From an uncultured Bacteroides sp. (lineage in GTDB: Bacteria > Bacteroidota > Bacteroidia > Bacteroidales > Bacteroidaceae), in NCBI RefSeq assembly GCF_910586915.1, contig NZ_CAJULN010000004.1:130234-153500 (forward strand): 23,267 nt of DNA, given 5' to 3'. Within the stretch, counting starts at the first letter, position 1, and every line of letters begins with the position of its first letter. This document shows positions 1-7,996 of the stretch, piece after piece. The notes under the pieces are model-generated. The model had not been told where the DNA came from, did not search any database, and saw nothing but the letters and a program-made list of their open reading frames with translations. The position numbers were made by a program, and so were the translations under genes.

Positions 1-23
1 CTAACCGACTGAGCTAAGGAAGA
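1..23 (-). tRNA. 5' end of a tRNA, probably tRNA-Asn (cut by window edge)
   Basis: Read on the minus strand from position 23, the sequence begins TCTTCCT, then TA (positions 8-9), GCTC (D-stem) and a D-loop AGTCGGTTAG, the canonical layout of a bacterial tRNA 5' half. The anticodon and 3' half lie outside the window. A 5' T is typical of tRNA-Asn and the block resembles Bacteroidales Asn tRNAs, but the anticodon is not visible, so the identity is an inference. A matching minus-strand promoter lies at 45-75. Confidence 0.7.
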
Positions 24-44
24 ATGTTTTTCTTAATTGCGATG

Positions 45-75
45 CAAAAGTAGTAGGTTTTTTTGAAATATGCAA
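45..75 (-). promoter_or_regulatory. Bacteroides-type promoter of the minus-strand tRNA
   Basis: On the minus strand there is a TTG (plus positions 75-73), 20 bp of spacer, then TACTTTTG (52-45), a perfect TAnnTTTG -7 box. Predicted start is near position 38, about 15 nt before the mature tRNA 5' end. The -33 TTG abuts the divergent -7 box at 76-83. Confidence 0.6.
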
Positions 76-83
76 TATCTTTG
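76..83 (+). promoter_or_regulatory. -7 box (TAnnTTTG) of the kinase gene
   Basis: TATCTTTG is a perfect match to the Bacteroides -7 consensus. No good -33 TTG is seen 19-21 bp upstream. Predicted transcription start is at about 88-91, only about 10 nt before the ATG at 101, which argues against the TTG at 95 as the start codon. Confidence 0.55.
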
Positions 84-100
84 CAAAAAAAATATTGGAA

Positions 101-1090
101 ATGGATAAAATAATTGGATTAGGCAACGCCCTGGTAGATGTACTTGCAACCCTAAAGGATGATACGCTTCTGGATGAAATGGGGTTACCCAAGGGTAGTA
201 TGCAACTTATTGACGACGCTAAGTTACAGCAGATTAACTCCAAATTCTCGCAGATGAAAACCCATTTGGCAACCGGCGGTTCGGCAGGAAATGCCATTCT
301 CGGACTGGCTTGTTTGGGTGCGGGAACCGGTTTTATCGGAAAAGTGGGAAACGACCGTTATGGAGATTTTTTTCGTGAAAATCTACAGAAAAACAATATC
401 GAAAACAAATTATTGCTTACGGAACAGTTGCCTTCCGGTGTAGCTTCCACTTTTATTTCGCCGGGAGGAGAACGTACCTTCGGTACTTACTTGGGAGCAG
501 CCGCATCCTTGAAAGCCGAAGAGCTTTCTCTCGAAATGTTTAAAGGATACGCGTACCTATTTATAGAAGGATACTTGATGCAAGACCATGAAATGATTCT
601 TCATGCCATTGAGCTGGCAAAAGAGGCAGGCTTGCAGATTTGCCTGGATATGGCAAGCTACAACATCGTGGCAAGCGACTTGGAATTTTTCTCTTTGCTG
701 ATAAACAAATACGTGGATATCGTCTTTGCAAACGAAGAAGAAGCCAGGGCGTTTACGGGCGAAGAACCCAAAGAAGCCTTGCGGATGATTGCAAAGAAAT
801 GCAGCATTGCCGTTGTAAAGGTAGGTGCAAACGGTTCCTATATCCGTAAAGGAACGGAAGAAATCAAGGTCGATGCGCTTCCGGTTGCGCAAGTACTGGA
901 CACCACCGGAGCGGGCGACTATTTCGCAGCCGGATTCTTGTACGGACTGACGTGCGGTTATTCCCTGGAGAAGTGTGCTAAAATAGGTTCTATTCTATCG
1001 GGAAATGTTATTCAGGTAATCGGAACGACCATGCCGGCCGAACGTTGGGATGAAATTAAGTTAAATATTAACAGGATTCTGGCAGAATAA
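101..1090 (+). CDS. PfkB-family carbohydrate kinase, adenosine-kinase-like
   Basis: This is a 329-residue ribokinase/PfkB-fold kinase that phosphorylates a sugar or nucleoside with ATP in the cytoplasm. The glycine-rich N-terminal signature GGSAGNA (59-65) and the C-terminal signature DTTGAGDYFAAGF (267-279), with catalytic Asp273, are both present. The N-terminus MDKIIGLGNALVDV and the overall length resemble the adenosine-kinase subgroup. I chose ATG at 101 over an in-frame TTG at 95 because the promoter places transcription start very close upstream. The gene heads a run with an S41 protease (45 bp downstream) and ahcY. AhcY produces adenosine, so adenosine is an attractive substrate, but this is inferred from context; ribokinase- or fructokinase-like activity cannot be excluded. 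Confidence 0.9.
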   Translation: MDKIIGLGNALVDVLATLKDDTLLDEMGLPKGSMQLIDDAKLQQINSKFSQMKTHLATGGSAGNAILGLACLGAGTGFIGKVGNDRYGDFFRENLQKNNIENKLLLTEQLPSGVASTFISPGGERTFGTYLGAAASLKAEELSLEMFKGYAYLFIEGYLMQDHEMILHAIELAKEAGLQICLDMASYNIVASDLEFFSLLINKYVDIVFANEEEARAFTGEEPKEALRMIAKKCSIAVVKVGANGSYIRKGTEEIKVDALPVAQVLDTTGAGDYFAAGFLYGLTCGYSLEKCAKIGSILSGNVIQVIGTTMPAERWDEIKLNINRILAE

Positions 1091-1135
1091 CCGGAGATTG
1101 AGTTATTTTTACAACTCATTTATATAGAAAGAAGT

Positions 1136-2824
1136 ATGAAAAAAATGCCGAATGGGCGGGTAGCGGCCGTTGTAGTGACAGTTGCGGCTACCGTAGCTTT
1201 CTTTAGTTTCAAGAGTGGCGATGACCGCAACTTTCAGGTAGCCAAAAACCTGGATATATTCAATGCAATAGTCAAGGAACTCGATATGTTCTACGTGGAT
1301 ACGCTTGACCCCAACAAGACGATCCGCGCGGGAATCGACAATATGCTTTATTCGCTTGACCCTTATACCGAATATTATCCGGAAGAGGACCAAAGTGAAC
1401 TGGAGCAGATGGTGAAGGGCAGTTTCGGCGGAATCGGCTCGCTCATCACTTATGACACAAAGTTGAAACGTTCTCTGATTGCCGAACCGTTTGAAGATAC
1501 GCCGGCTGCAAAAGCAGGACTGAAAGCCGGAGACGTGCTGATGGAGATTGACGGAGTAGACCTTGCCGGCAAGAACAATGCGGAAGTCAGCCAGATGTTG
1601 CGTGGGCAAGCGGGCACGAGCTTCAAACTGAAAGTGGAGCGTCCCAACGCAAAGGGCAGCCGTACAGCTATGGAGTTTACACTGGTGCGCGAATCCATTC
1701 AGACTCCTGCCATCCCCTATGCCGATGTGCTCGACAATCAGGTAGGATATATCAACCTGAGTACCTTCTCCGGACATCCTTCCAAAGATTTCAAGAAAGC
1801 ATTTCTTGACCTGAAGAAAAAAGGCGCTACTTCGTTGGTGATTGACCTGCGCAACAACGGCGGTGGTCTGCTGGACGAAGCAGTGGAAATAGCCAACTAC
1901 TTCCTGCCGCGTGGCAAGGTAATTGTGACAACGAAAGGTAAAATCAAACAGGCGAGCAATACCTACAAGACTTTGCGCGAACCGTTGGACTTGGATATTC
2001 CCATTGCCGTATTGGTAAATAGCGCCACCGCATCTGCTTCCGAGATTCTCTCGGGCTCTTTGCAAGACCTTGACCGTGCGGTAGTCGTAGGCAACCGTAC
2101 TTTTGGAAAAGGTTTGGTGCAGGTACCCCGCTCCCTGCCTTATGGCGGAATGATGAAAGTGACCACTTCCAAATATTACATTCCCAGTGGACGCTGCGTG
2201 CAGGCCATCGACTATAAGCATCGCAACGAAGACGGAAGTGTAGGCGCTATCCCCGACAGCCTGACCAAAGTATTCCATACGGCAGCAGGACGCGAGGTGC
2301 GCGATGGCGGCGGCGTGATGCCGGATGTTGTAGTCAAGCAGGAGAAACTGCCGAACATCCTCTTCTATTTAGTACGCGATAATCTGATTTTCGACTATGC
2401 GACCCAATACTGCCTGCATCATCCCGAAATTGCAGCTCCGGAGAAGTTCGAACTGACGGAAACCGACTACAGCGACTTTAAAGCCCTGGTGAAAAAGGCT
2501 GATTTCAAATATGACCAGCAAAGCGAAAAGATTCTGAAAACCTTGAAGGAAGCAGCCAAGTTTGAAGGTTATATGGAAGATGCAACCAAAGAATTCGAGG
2601 CACTCGAAAAGAAACTGAGCCACGATTTGGAACGCGACTTGGATTATTTCTCCGGCGATATCAAGAAAATGATTGCTTCCGAAATCATCAAGCGTTATTA
2701 TTATCAGCGTGGAAACATCATCCAACAGTTGAAAGACGATGACGACTTGAAGGAAGCGGTGAAAGTCTTGAACGACCCTGCCAAATATAAAGAAATGCTG
2801 AGCGCACCCGCCGCTAAAAAATAA
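1136..2824 (+). CDS. Carboxy-terminal processing protease (peptidase S41, CtpA/Prc family) with PDZ domain
   Basis: This is a 562-residue serine protease with a Ser/Lys dyad that trims or degrades periplasmic proteins from their C-termini. Residues 8-25 form a hydrophobic signal or membrane anchor after a basic start (MKKMPNGR). A PDZ domain spans about 85-170 and includes GSFGGIG (95-101) and the carboxylate-binding-type region DTPAAKAGLKAGD. The S41 core follows, with DLRNNGGGLLDEAV, then SATASASEI carrying the presumed nucleophile Ser300, and TFGKG carrying Lys325. The 25-residue Ser-Lys spacing matches the plant D1 processing protease. The C-terminal 150 residues are helical and charged. 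The gene lies 45 bp after the kinase and 32 bp before ahcY, so cotranscription is likely. Physiological substrates are unknown. Confidence 0.95.
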   Translation: MKKMPNGRVAAVVVTVAATVAFFSFKSGDDRNFQVAKNLDIFNAIVKELDMFYVDTLDPNKTIRAGIDNMLYSLDPYTEYYPEEDQSELEQMVKGSFGGIGSLITYDTKLKRSLIAEPFEDTPAAKAGLKAGDVLMEIDGVDLAGKNNAEVSQMLRGQAGTSFKLKVERPNAKGSRTAMEFTLVRESIQTPAIPYADVLDNQVGYINLSTFSGHPSKDFKKAFLDLKKKGATSLVIDLRNNGGGLLDEAVEIANYFLPRGKVIVTTKGKIKQASNTYKTLREPLDLDIPIAVLVNSATASASEILSGSLQDLDRAVVVGNRTFGKGLVQVPRSLPYGGMMKVTTSKYYIPSGRCVQAIDYKHRNEDGSVGAIPDSLTKVFHTAAGREVRDGGGVMPDVVVKQEKLPNILFYLVRDNLIFDYATQYCLHHPEIAAPEKFELTETDYSDFKALVKKADFKYDQQSEKILKTLKEAAKFEGYMEDATKEFEALEKKLSHDLERDLDYFSGDIKKMIASEIIKRYYYQRGNIIQQLKDDDDLKEAVKVLNDPAKYKEMLSAPAAKK

Positions 2825-2856
2825 GAGTACTACATTATATTAATATATTATACGAT

Positions 2857-4275
2857 ATGTCTACAGAATTATTCTCTACTCTGCCCTATAAGGTGGCAGA
2901 CATTACGCTTGCCGATTTCGGTCGCAAGGAAATCGATTTGGCAGAAAAAGAAATGCCTGGCCTGATGGCTCTTCGCGAAAAGTATGGAGAATCCAAACCG
3001 TTGAAAGGTGCCCGCATTATGGGCTCGTTGCACATGACTATTCAAACAGCCGTGCTGATTGAAACATTGGTGACACTGGGTGCTGAGGTGCGTTGGTGCT
3101 CTTGCAATATATATTCGACACAAGACCATGCTGCGGCGGCTATTGCTGCGGCAGGCGTGCCTGTGTTTGCCTGGAAAGGCGAGACACTTGCCGACTACTG
3201 GTGGTGTACGTTGCAGGCATTGAGTTTTGCCGGCGGCAAAGGCCCCAATGTGATTGTTGACGACGGCGGCGACGCTACGATGATGATTCATGTGGGTTAT
3301 GATGCGGAAAACGATGCGTCGGTATTGGACAAGGAAGCACACGCCGAGGATGAAATAGAATTGAACGCCATCTTGAAAGGAGTGCTGGCAGAAGATAAGA
3401 CCCGTTGGCATCGTGTGGCGGAAGAGGTACGCGGCGTATCCGAAGAGACAACGACAGGTGTACACCGCCTGTATCAGATGCAGGAAGAGGGCAAGTTGTT
3501 GTTCCCGGCGTTCAATGTGAACGACTCGGTTACGAAGTCCAAGTTCGACAACCTGTATGGTTGCCGCGAATCGTTGGCAGACGGTATCAAGCGTGCAACG
3601 GATGTGATGATTGCCGGAAAAGTGGTTGTAGTATGCGGTTATGGCGATGTAGGTAAGGGCTGTGCTCACTCCATGCGTTCATACGGAGCACGTGTGCTGG
3701 TGACGGAAGTCGACCCGATTTGTGCTTTGCAGGCTGCTATGGAAGGCTTCGAAGTGGTAACGATGGAAGACGCCTGCACGGAAGGCAATATCTTCGTGAC
3801 TACTACCGGTAATATCGACATTGTCCGCATCGACCATATGGAGAAAATGAAAGACCAGGCCATTGTCTGCAACATCGGCCACTTCGACAATGAAATCCAG
3901 GTGGATGCATTGAAGCATTATCCGGGTATCAAGTGTGTGAACATCAAGCCGCAAGTAGACCGTTATTATTTCCCCGACGGGCACAGCATCATCCTGCTTG
4001 CCGATGGTCGTCTTGTAAATCTTGGCTGTGCGACGGGACATCCGTCATTCGTGATGAGCAACTCCTTCACAAACCAGACATTGGCTCAGATTGAATTGTT
4101 CAACAAGTCATACGAGGTCGGTGTGTATCGTCTGCCAAAGCACTTGGACGAAGAAGTAGCTCGCCTGCACCTTGAGAAAATCGGTGTGAAACTGACCAAA
4201 CTGACTCCCGAACAGGCTGCTTATATCGGCGTATCCGTGGACGGGCCTTATAAAGCCGACCATTACAGATATTAA
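2857..4275 (+). CDS. ahcY: Adenosylhomocysteinase (S-adenosyl-L-homocysteine hydrolase)
   Basis: A full-length 472-residue cytoplasmic enzyme that reversibly hydrolyses S-adenosylhomocysteine to adenosine and homocysteine using tightly bound NAD, relieving product inhibition of methyltransferases. Visible family features are GSLHMTIQTA (56-65), the substrate-binding DDGGDATMMIH (135-145), NDSVTKSKFDN (222-232) with the catalytic Lys/Asp region, the NAD-binding loop GYGDVGKG (261-268), GHFDNEI in the C-terminal half, and the terminal KADHYRY tail that reaches into the neighbouring subunit. The gene lies 32 bp after the S41 protease; a long inverted repeat separates it from the downstream membrane-protein gene. 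Identity is essentially certain. Confidence 0.98.
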   Translation: MSTELFSTLPYKVADITLADFGRKEIDLAEKEMPGLMALREKYGESKPLKGARIMGSLHMTIQTAVLIETLVTLGAEVRWCSCNIYSTQDHAAAAIAAAGVPVFAWKGETLADYWWCTLQALSFAGGKGPNVIVDDGGDATMMIHVGYDAENDASVLDKEAHAEDEIELNAILKGVLAEDKTRWHRVAEEVRGVSEETTTGVHRLYQMQEEGKLLFPAFNVNDSVTKSKFDNLYGCRESLADGIKRATDVMIAGKVVVVCGYGDVGKGCAHSMRSYGARVLVTEVDPICALQAAMEGFEVVTMEDACTEGNIFVTTTGNIDIVRIDHMEKMKDQAIVCNIGHFDNEIQVDALKHYPGIKCVNIKPQVDRYYFPDGHSIILLADGRLVNLGCATGHPSFVMSNSFTNQTLAQIELFNKSYEVGVYRLPKHLDEEVARLHLEKIGVKLTKLTPEQAAYIGVSVDGPYKADHYRY

Positions 4276-4278
4276 TTA

Positions 4279-4372
4279 AATTGAGAATCGAGAACCGGAA
4301 ATTGAGAATTCGCTGCACGGTATGAAGTGTGGCGGTTCTCACTTTCCGGCTATCGGTTCTCAATTTTCAATT
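4279..4372. repeat. Long nested intergenic palindrome between ahcY and the YfhO-family gene
   Basis: Outer arms 4279-4297 and 4354-4372 pair over 18 of 19 positions (one G-U, one C-A mismatch). Inside, arms 4295-4308 and 4336-4349 pair over 13 of 14 positions, leaving a 27-nt loop. The two stems overlap by 3 nt and can stack into one long hairpin that nearly fills the 107-bp gap. Each arm also repeats a GAGAAYCGAGAACCGG-like word. There is no T-run immediately after it, so it does not look like a simple terminator. It may be an RNA processing or attenuation structure or a miniature mobile palindrome. Confidence 0.75.
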
Positions 4373-4382
4373 CTTACATGAT

Positions 4383-6902
4383 ATGAAGAAATTCCTTCCC
4401 GATTTGATTGCCATTCTGGCTTTTATACTCCTTTCTTTTGCTTATTTCTTTCCGGCCGACATTGAGGGCCGTATTTTGTTTCAGCACGACTCCGTAGCCG
4501 GAGTAGGCGCCGGACAGGAATCGAAGGAGTATCGTGACCGTACCGGAGAGCGCACGCGCTGGACGAATGCTATCTTTGGCGGTATGCCCACTTATCAGAT
4601 GTCGCCGAGCTATGACTCGACAAAAGCCCTGAACTGGGTTGAAAAAGCATATCGGCTCTGCCTGCCCGATTATGTAGTACTTACCTTTATCATGATGTTG
4701 GGATTCTATATCCTCCTGCGGGCGTTCGGTCTATCGGCCTGGCTGGCGGGGTTAGGCGGAGTCATATGGGCTTTTTCGTCCTATTTCTTCATCCTCATAC
4801 CGGCAGGACATATATGGAAATTCGTAACATTGGCTTATATTCCGCCTACAATTGCGGGTGTCGTCTTGGCCTATCGGAAGAAATACCTGTCGGGGGGGAT
4901 TGTCACAGCTTTGTTCATTGCCCTTCAGATTCAGTCCAACCACATACAGATGAGCTATTACTTCATGTTTGTCATCCTGTTCCTGGTGGGGGCTTATTTC
5001 GAAGAGGCGTACCGGAAGAAAGAACTGCCTCACTTCTTCAAGGCGAGTGCCGTGTTGGCGCTGGCGGCAGCAGTTGGAGTGTGCATCAACATCTCCAATC
5101 TGTATCACACATACGAATACAGCAAAGAGACAATGCGCGGCAAAAGCGAGTTGAAGCAGGAAGGTGCTGCCGCTGCCAATCAGACAAGCAACGGGCTCGA
5201 CCGCGACTACATCACGAACTGGAGCTATGGAATCGGCGAAACATGGACCTTGCTGGTGCCGAATGTGAAAGGCGGAGCATCCTCGGCAACCTTGTCACAA
5301 AGCAAGGCGGCGATGGAGAAGGCAAATCCGATGTATGGCAATCTCTACTCGCAGTTTCCGCAGTATTTCGGTGATCAGCCGTGGACTGCCGGACCTGTCT
5401 ACGTAGGAGCCTTTGTCATGTTCCTGTTTGTGTTGGGATGCTTCATTGTCAAAGGGCCGCTTAAGTGGGCGTTGCTGGGAGCCACTCTCTTTTCCATCCT
5501 GCTTTCCTGGGGAAAGAATTTTATGGGACTGACGGATTTCTTTATCGACTACGTCCCAATGTATAACAAGTTCCGTGCCGTTTCTTCCATTTTGGTGATT
5601 GCAGAGTTTACCATCCCCTTGTTGGCTGTTTTCGCCTTGAAGGAGCTGCTGGCCAAACCGGAGATTTTGAAATGGAAAGAAAACCGTACAGGGATGATAG
5701 TGACGCTGGTGGTTACGGCAGGTGTGTCGCTGGTGTTGGCGGTTGCTCCCAGTGCATTCTTCTCCGGTTTTGTGACGGCGCAGGAGATGGCGGCTTTGCA
5801 GCAAGGACTTCCGGCAGAGCATCTTACTCCGGTAGTGAACAGCCTGACGGAGATGCGCGAGGCAATCGTCGCTGCGGATGCATGGCGCAGTTTCTTCATC
5901 ATCGTTGCGGGTTGTTTCCTTTTGTTCCTGTATCAGCAGAAGAAGCTGAAAGCCACACTCACGTTGGCAGGCATTGCGTTACTGTGTCTGGTGGATATGT
6001 GGACGGTCAACAAGCGCTATTTGAACGACGGACAGTTTGTTCCGAAATCCAAGCAGGCGGAAGCGTTCGTCAAGACCCAGGCAGACGAGATAATCCTTCG
6101 GGATACCGCGTTGGACTATCGTGTGCTGAACTTCGTCGGCTTCCCCGGCAATACCTTCAATGAAAACAATACAGCTTATTGGCACAAGAGCGTAGGCGGT
6201 TACCATGCTGCCAAGTTGCGCCGTTATCAGGAAATGATTGACCGTCATATCATTCCCGAGATGCAGGCTACTTATCAGGAAGTAGCTGCTGCCGGTGGCG
6301 AGATGGATAGTGTGGACGCATCCAAATTCCGTGTGCTGAATATGTTGAATACGAAATACTTTATCTTCCCTGCCGGACAGCAAGGAGAACCTGTTCCTGT
6401 TGAGAATCCGTATGTATATGGCAACGCCTGGTTTGTGAACAACGTGCGTTACGTAAACGATGCAAACGAAGAAATCAGCGCATTGAACGATGTACTACCC
6501 ACGGAGACTGCCGTAGTGGATGCGAAATTCAAGGAACAACTGAAAGGTGCGATCGAAGGATACAAAGATTCATTGTCCGTCATCCGCCTGACTGCCTACG
6601 AACCGAACCGCCTGACATATCAAACGTCTTCGGCGAAAGACGGCGTAGCGGTATTCTCGGAAATATACTACCCCGGATGGCAGGCCACGATTGACGGAGA
6701 GCCAGCGGATATTGCCCGTGCAGACTATATCTTACGTGTGATGAATGTGCCTGCCGGCGAACATACCATTGAAATGTGGTTCGACCCGCAGAGTATTCGT
6801 GTCACCGAAAGCATTGCTTATGCGGCGTTGGCACTGTTGCTGATTGGAGTGATGGTGTTAGTATGGATGGAACGGCGGAAGATGGTCAAAAGACAGCAGT
6901 GA
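4383..6902 (+). CDS. YfhO-family polytopic membrane protein
   Basis: An 839-residue inner-membrane protein. The N-terminal two-thirds carries a first hydrophobic helix (about 5-23) and many further hydrophobic segments (for example 97-115, 119-140, 146-163, 170-182, 191-205, 220-236, 339-356, 361-376, 398-420, 437-455, 503-516, 523-540). A large soluble region follows (about 550-805), then a last helix (810-828) and a basic tail, RRKMVKRQQ. The pattern and motifs such as YPGWQATIDG fit the YfhO family, relatives of GT-C-type glycosyltransferases linked to lipoteichoic acid or O-polysaccharide glycosylation. A role in glycosylating a surface polymer is inference from the family. ATG at 4383 (MKKFLPDL) is preferred to an in-frame GTG at 4329, which would start inside the palindrome. 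Confidence 0.85.
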   Translation: MKKFLPDLIAILAFILLSFAYFFPADIEGRILFQHDSVAGVGAGQESKEYRDRTGERTRWTNAIFGGMPTYQMSPSYDSTKALNWVEKAYRLCLPDYVVLTFIMMLGFYILLRAFGLSAWLAGLGGVIWAFSSYFFILIPAGHIWKFVTLAYIPPTIAGVVLAYRKKYLSGGIVTALFIALQIQSNHIQMSYYFMFVILFLVGAYFEEAYRKKELPHFFKASAVLALAAAVGVCINISNLYHTYEYSKETMRGKSELKQEGAAAANQTSNGLDRDYITNWSYGIGETWTLLVPNVKGGASSATLSQSKAAMEKANPMYGNLYSQFPQYFGDQPWTAGPVYVGAFVMFLFVLGCFIVKGPLKWALLGATLFSILLSWGKNFMGLTDFFIDYVPMYNKFRAVSSILVIAEFTIPLLAVFALKELLAKPEILKWKENRTGMIVTLVVTAGVSLVLAVAPSAFFSGFVTAQEMAALQQGLPAEHLTPVVNSLTEMREAIVAADAWRSFFIIVAGCFLLFLYQQKKLKATLTLAGIALLCLVDMWTVNKRYLNDGQFVPKSKQAEAFVKTQADEIILRDTALDYRVLNFVGFPGNTFNENNTAYWHKSVGGYHAAKLRRYQEMIDRHIIPEMQATYQEVAAAGGEMDSVDASKFRVLNMLNTKYFIFPAGQQGEPVPVENPYVYGNAWFVNNVRYVNDANEEISALNDVLPTETAVVDAKFKEQLKGAIEGYKDSLSVIRLTAYEPNRLTYQTSSAKDGVAVFSEIYYPGWQATIDGEPADIARADYILRVMNVPAGEHTIEMWFDPQSIRVTESIAYAALALLLIGVMVLVWMERRKMVKRQQ

Positions 6903-6944
6903 GGTTGTTCTGCTGAGCGACTCTGACTGATACGACAATTTACT

Positions 6945-6999
6945 TTTTCAAATAATGGCGGCTCGCTTCTTCACAAAGCGAGCCGCCATTATTTGAAAA
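6945..6999. terminator. Perfect 24-bp bidirectional terminator hairpin
   Basis: Arms 6945-6968 and 6976-6999 are perfectly complementary over 24 bp around a 7-nt loop (6969-6975). The core is GC-rich (GGCGGCTCGC) and the outer part AT-rich, giving T-rich ends on both strands. It sits between the converging YfhO-family and upp genes and can terminate both. Confidence 0.9.
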
Positions 7000-7060
7000 G
7001 TATATAAAACCAACACGTCGCGTCCGTGTGCCTGTTACAGACAGGACTTACGGCAGAGTG

Positions 7061-7714
7061 CTATTCTTTCTCACCGTAAGCAAGGTCGCCGGCATCGCCC
7101 AATCCCGGAACGATGTACGAATGTTCGTTGATGACAGGGTCGATGGCTCCGCACCAGATGGTAGTCTTATCCTCGGGGAATATGTTCATGATGTGGTCTA
7201 CCGCCTGCCGACTGGCAATGATGGAAGCCACGTGTATTTCGGCAGGATGTCCTTTGGTCAGCATAGCCTGGTAGCTCAGTTCCATGCTGCTGCCCGTTGC
7301 CAGCATCGGGTCGGTGATAATCAGCGTTTTCCCGTCAATGCGCGGCGAAGCGATGTACTCTATATGTATATCGAATTTCAGCGTATCCTTATACTTGCGA
7401 TAGGCGGAGACGAATGCGTTTTCCGCTTTGTCGAGGTAGCTCAGAAACCCTTGATGGAACGGAAGTCCCGCGCGAAGGATGGTACTGATGACCAACTGAT
7501 TGTCCGGCGTGCTGACCGGGGCTGTCCCCAACGGGGTTTGGATTTCTTTTACCGAATAGGCAAACTCCTTGCTCATTTCGTAAGCCATGATTTCTCCGAT
7601 ACGCTCGATGTTGCGGCGGAAACGCAGGCGGTCGTTCTGGACTTCCACGTTTCTGATTTCGGAAATGTACTGGTTGAGAATCGAATTTGTCTGGCTAAAA
7701 TCAATTACTTTCAT
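7061..7714 (-). CDS. upp: Uracil phosphoribosyltransferase
   Basis: A 217-residue cytoplasmic salvage enzyme that makes UMP from uracil and PRPP. The PRPP-binding loop LIITDPMLATGSS lies at 131-143 and the uracil-binding segment PGLGDAGDLAYG at 203-214. The middle motif STILRAGLPF (77-86) is also typical. Length matches the family (about 208-217). It runs convergent to the YfhO-family gene and divergent from pckA, and a minus-strand promoter candidate is visible at 7773-7802. The functional assignment is secure; UPRT is the closest phosphoribosyltransferase subtype because of the C-terminal GLGDAGD motif. Confidence 0.97.
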   Translation of the reverse strand: MKVIDFSQTNSILNQYISEIRNVEVQNDRLRFRRNIERIGEIMAYEMSKEFAYSVKEIQTPLGTAPVSTPDNQLVISTILRAGLPFHQGFLSYLDKAENAFVSAYRKYKDTLKFDIHIEYIASPRIDGKTLIITDPMLATGSSMELSYQAMLTKGHPAEIHVASIIASRQAVDHIMNIFPEDKTTIWCGAIDPVINEHSYIVPGLGDAGDLAYGEKE

Positions 7715-7772
7715 ATGGTGGTTTAATCATAAATTAATCTCATTTTCATCGTGCTGGCAGCATACTGATTTG

Positions 7773-7802
7773 CAAAGTAAATGATAATCTTTTAAATTGC
7801 AA
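7773..7802 (-). promoter_or_regulatory. Candidate promoter of upp
   Basis: On the minus strand there is a TTG (7802-7800), 19 bp spacer, then TTACTTTG (7780-7773), one mismatch from TAnnTTTG. Predicted start near 7766 gives a leader of about 50 nt. The 7715-7996 gap otherwise holds a short inverted repeat (7847-7868) and the pckA -7 box. Confidence 0.45.
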
Positions 7803-7895
7803 CATTCAGTTTGCAGATATTGTTAGGATTTTATAAAAGAATTCCTATTAGGGAAAAATTTCTCTAATACCTTCTTCCTTTCCGATAGAAAGTAT

Positions 7896-7903
7896 TACTT
7901 TTG
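7896..7903 (+). promoter_or_regulatory. -7 box of pckA
   Basis: TACTTTTG is a perfect TAnnTTTG match about 94 bp upstream of the pckA ATG, predicting a leader of about 85 nt. There is no convincing -33 TTG at the usual distance. The imperfect inverted repeat ATTAGGGA / TCTCTAAT (7847-7854 / 7861-7868) lies 28 bp upstream and could be an activator site. Confidence 0.5.
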
Positions 7904-7996
7904 TTGCCGGATTTAAAGGAGCTGTCCAAAGCTCTCACATATCTGAGGTAAAAAAGATAATCAAAACAAAATACCAATTTAATTAATTCAAAGAAA

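Noticed and set aside
1109..2278. 389-residue minus-strand frame opposite the S41 protease gene
   Set aside because: Antisense shadow of a gene with intact catalytic motifs.
4329..4382. GTG start extending the YfhO-family protein by 18 residues
   Set aside because: The extension is translated from the inner arm of the palindrome and precedes a normal MKK-type membrane start at 4383.
7028..7726. 232-residue plus-strand frame opposite upp
   Set aside because: Overlaps upp completely; upp carries full PRPP and uracil-binding motifs, this frame none.
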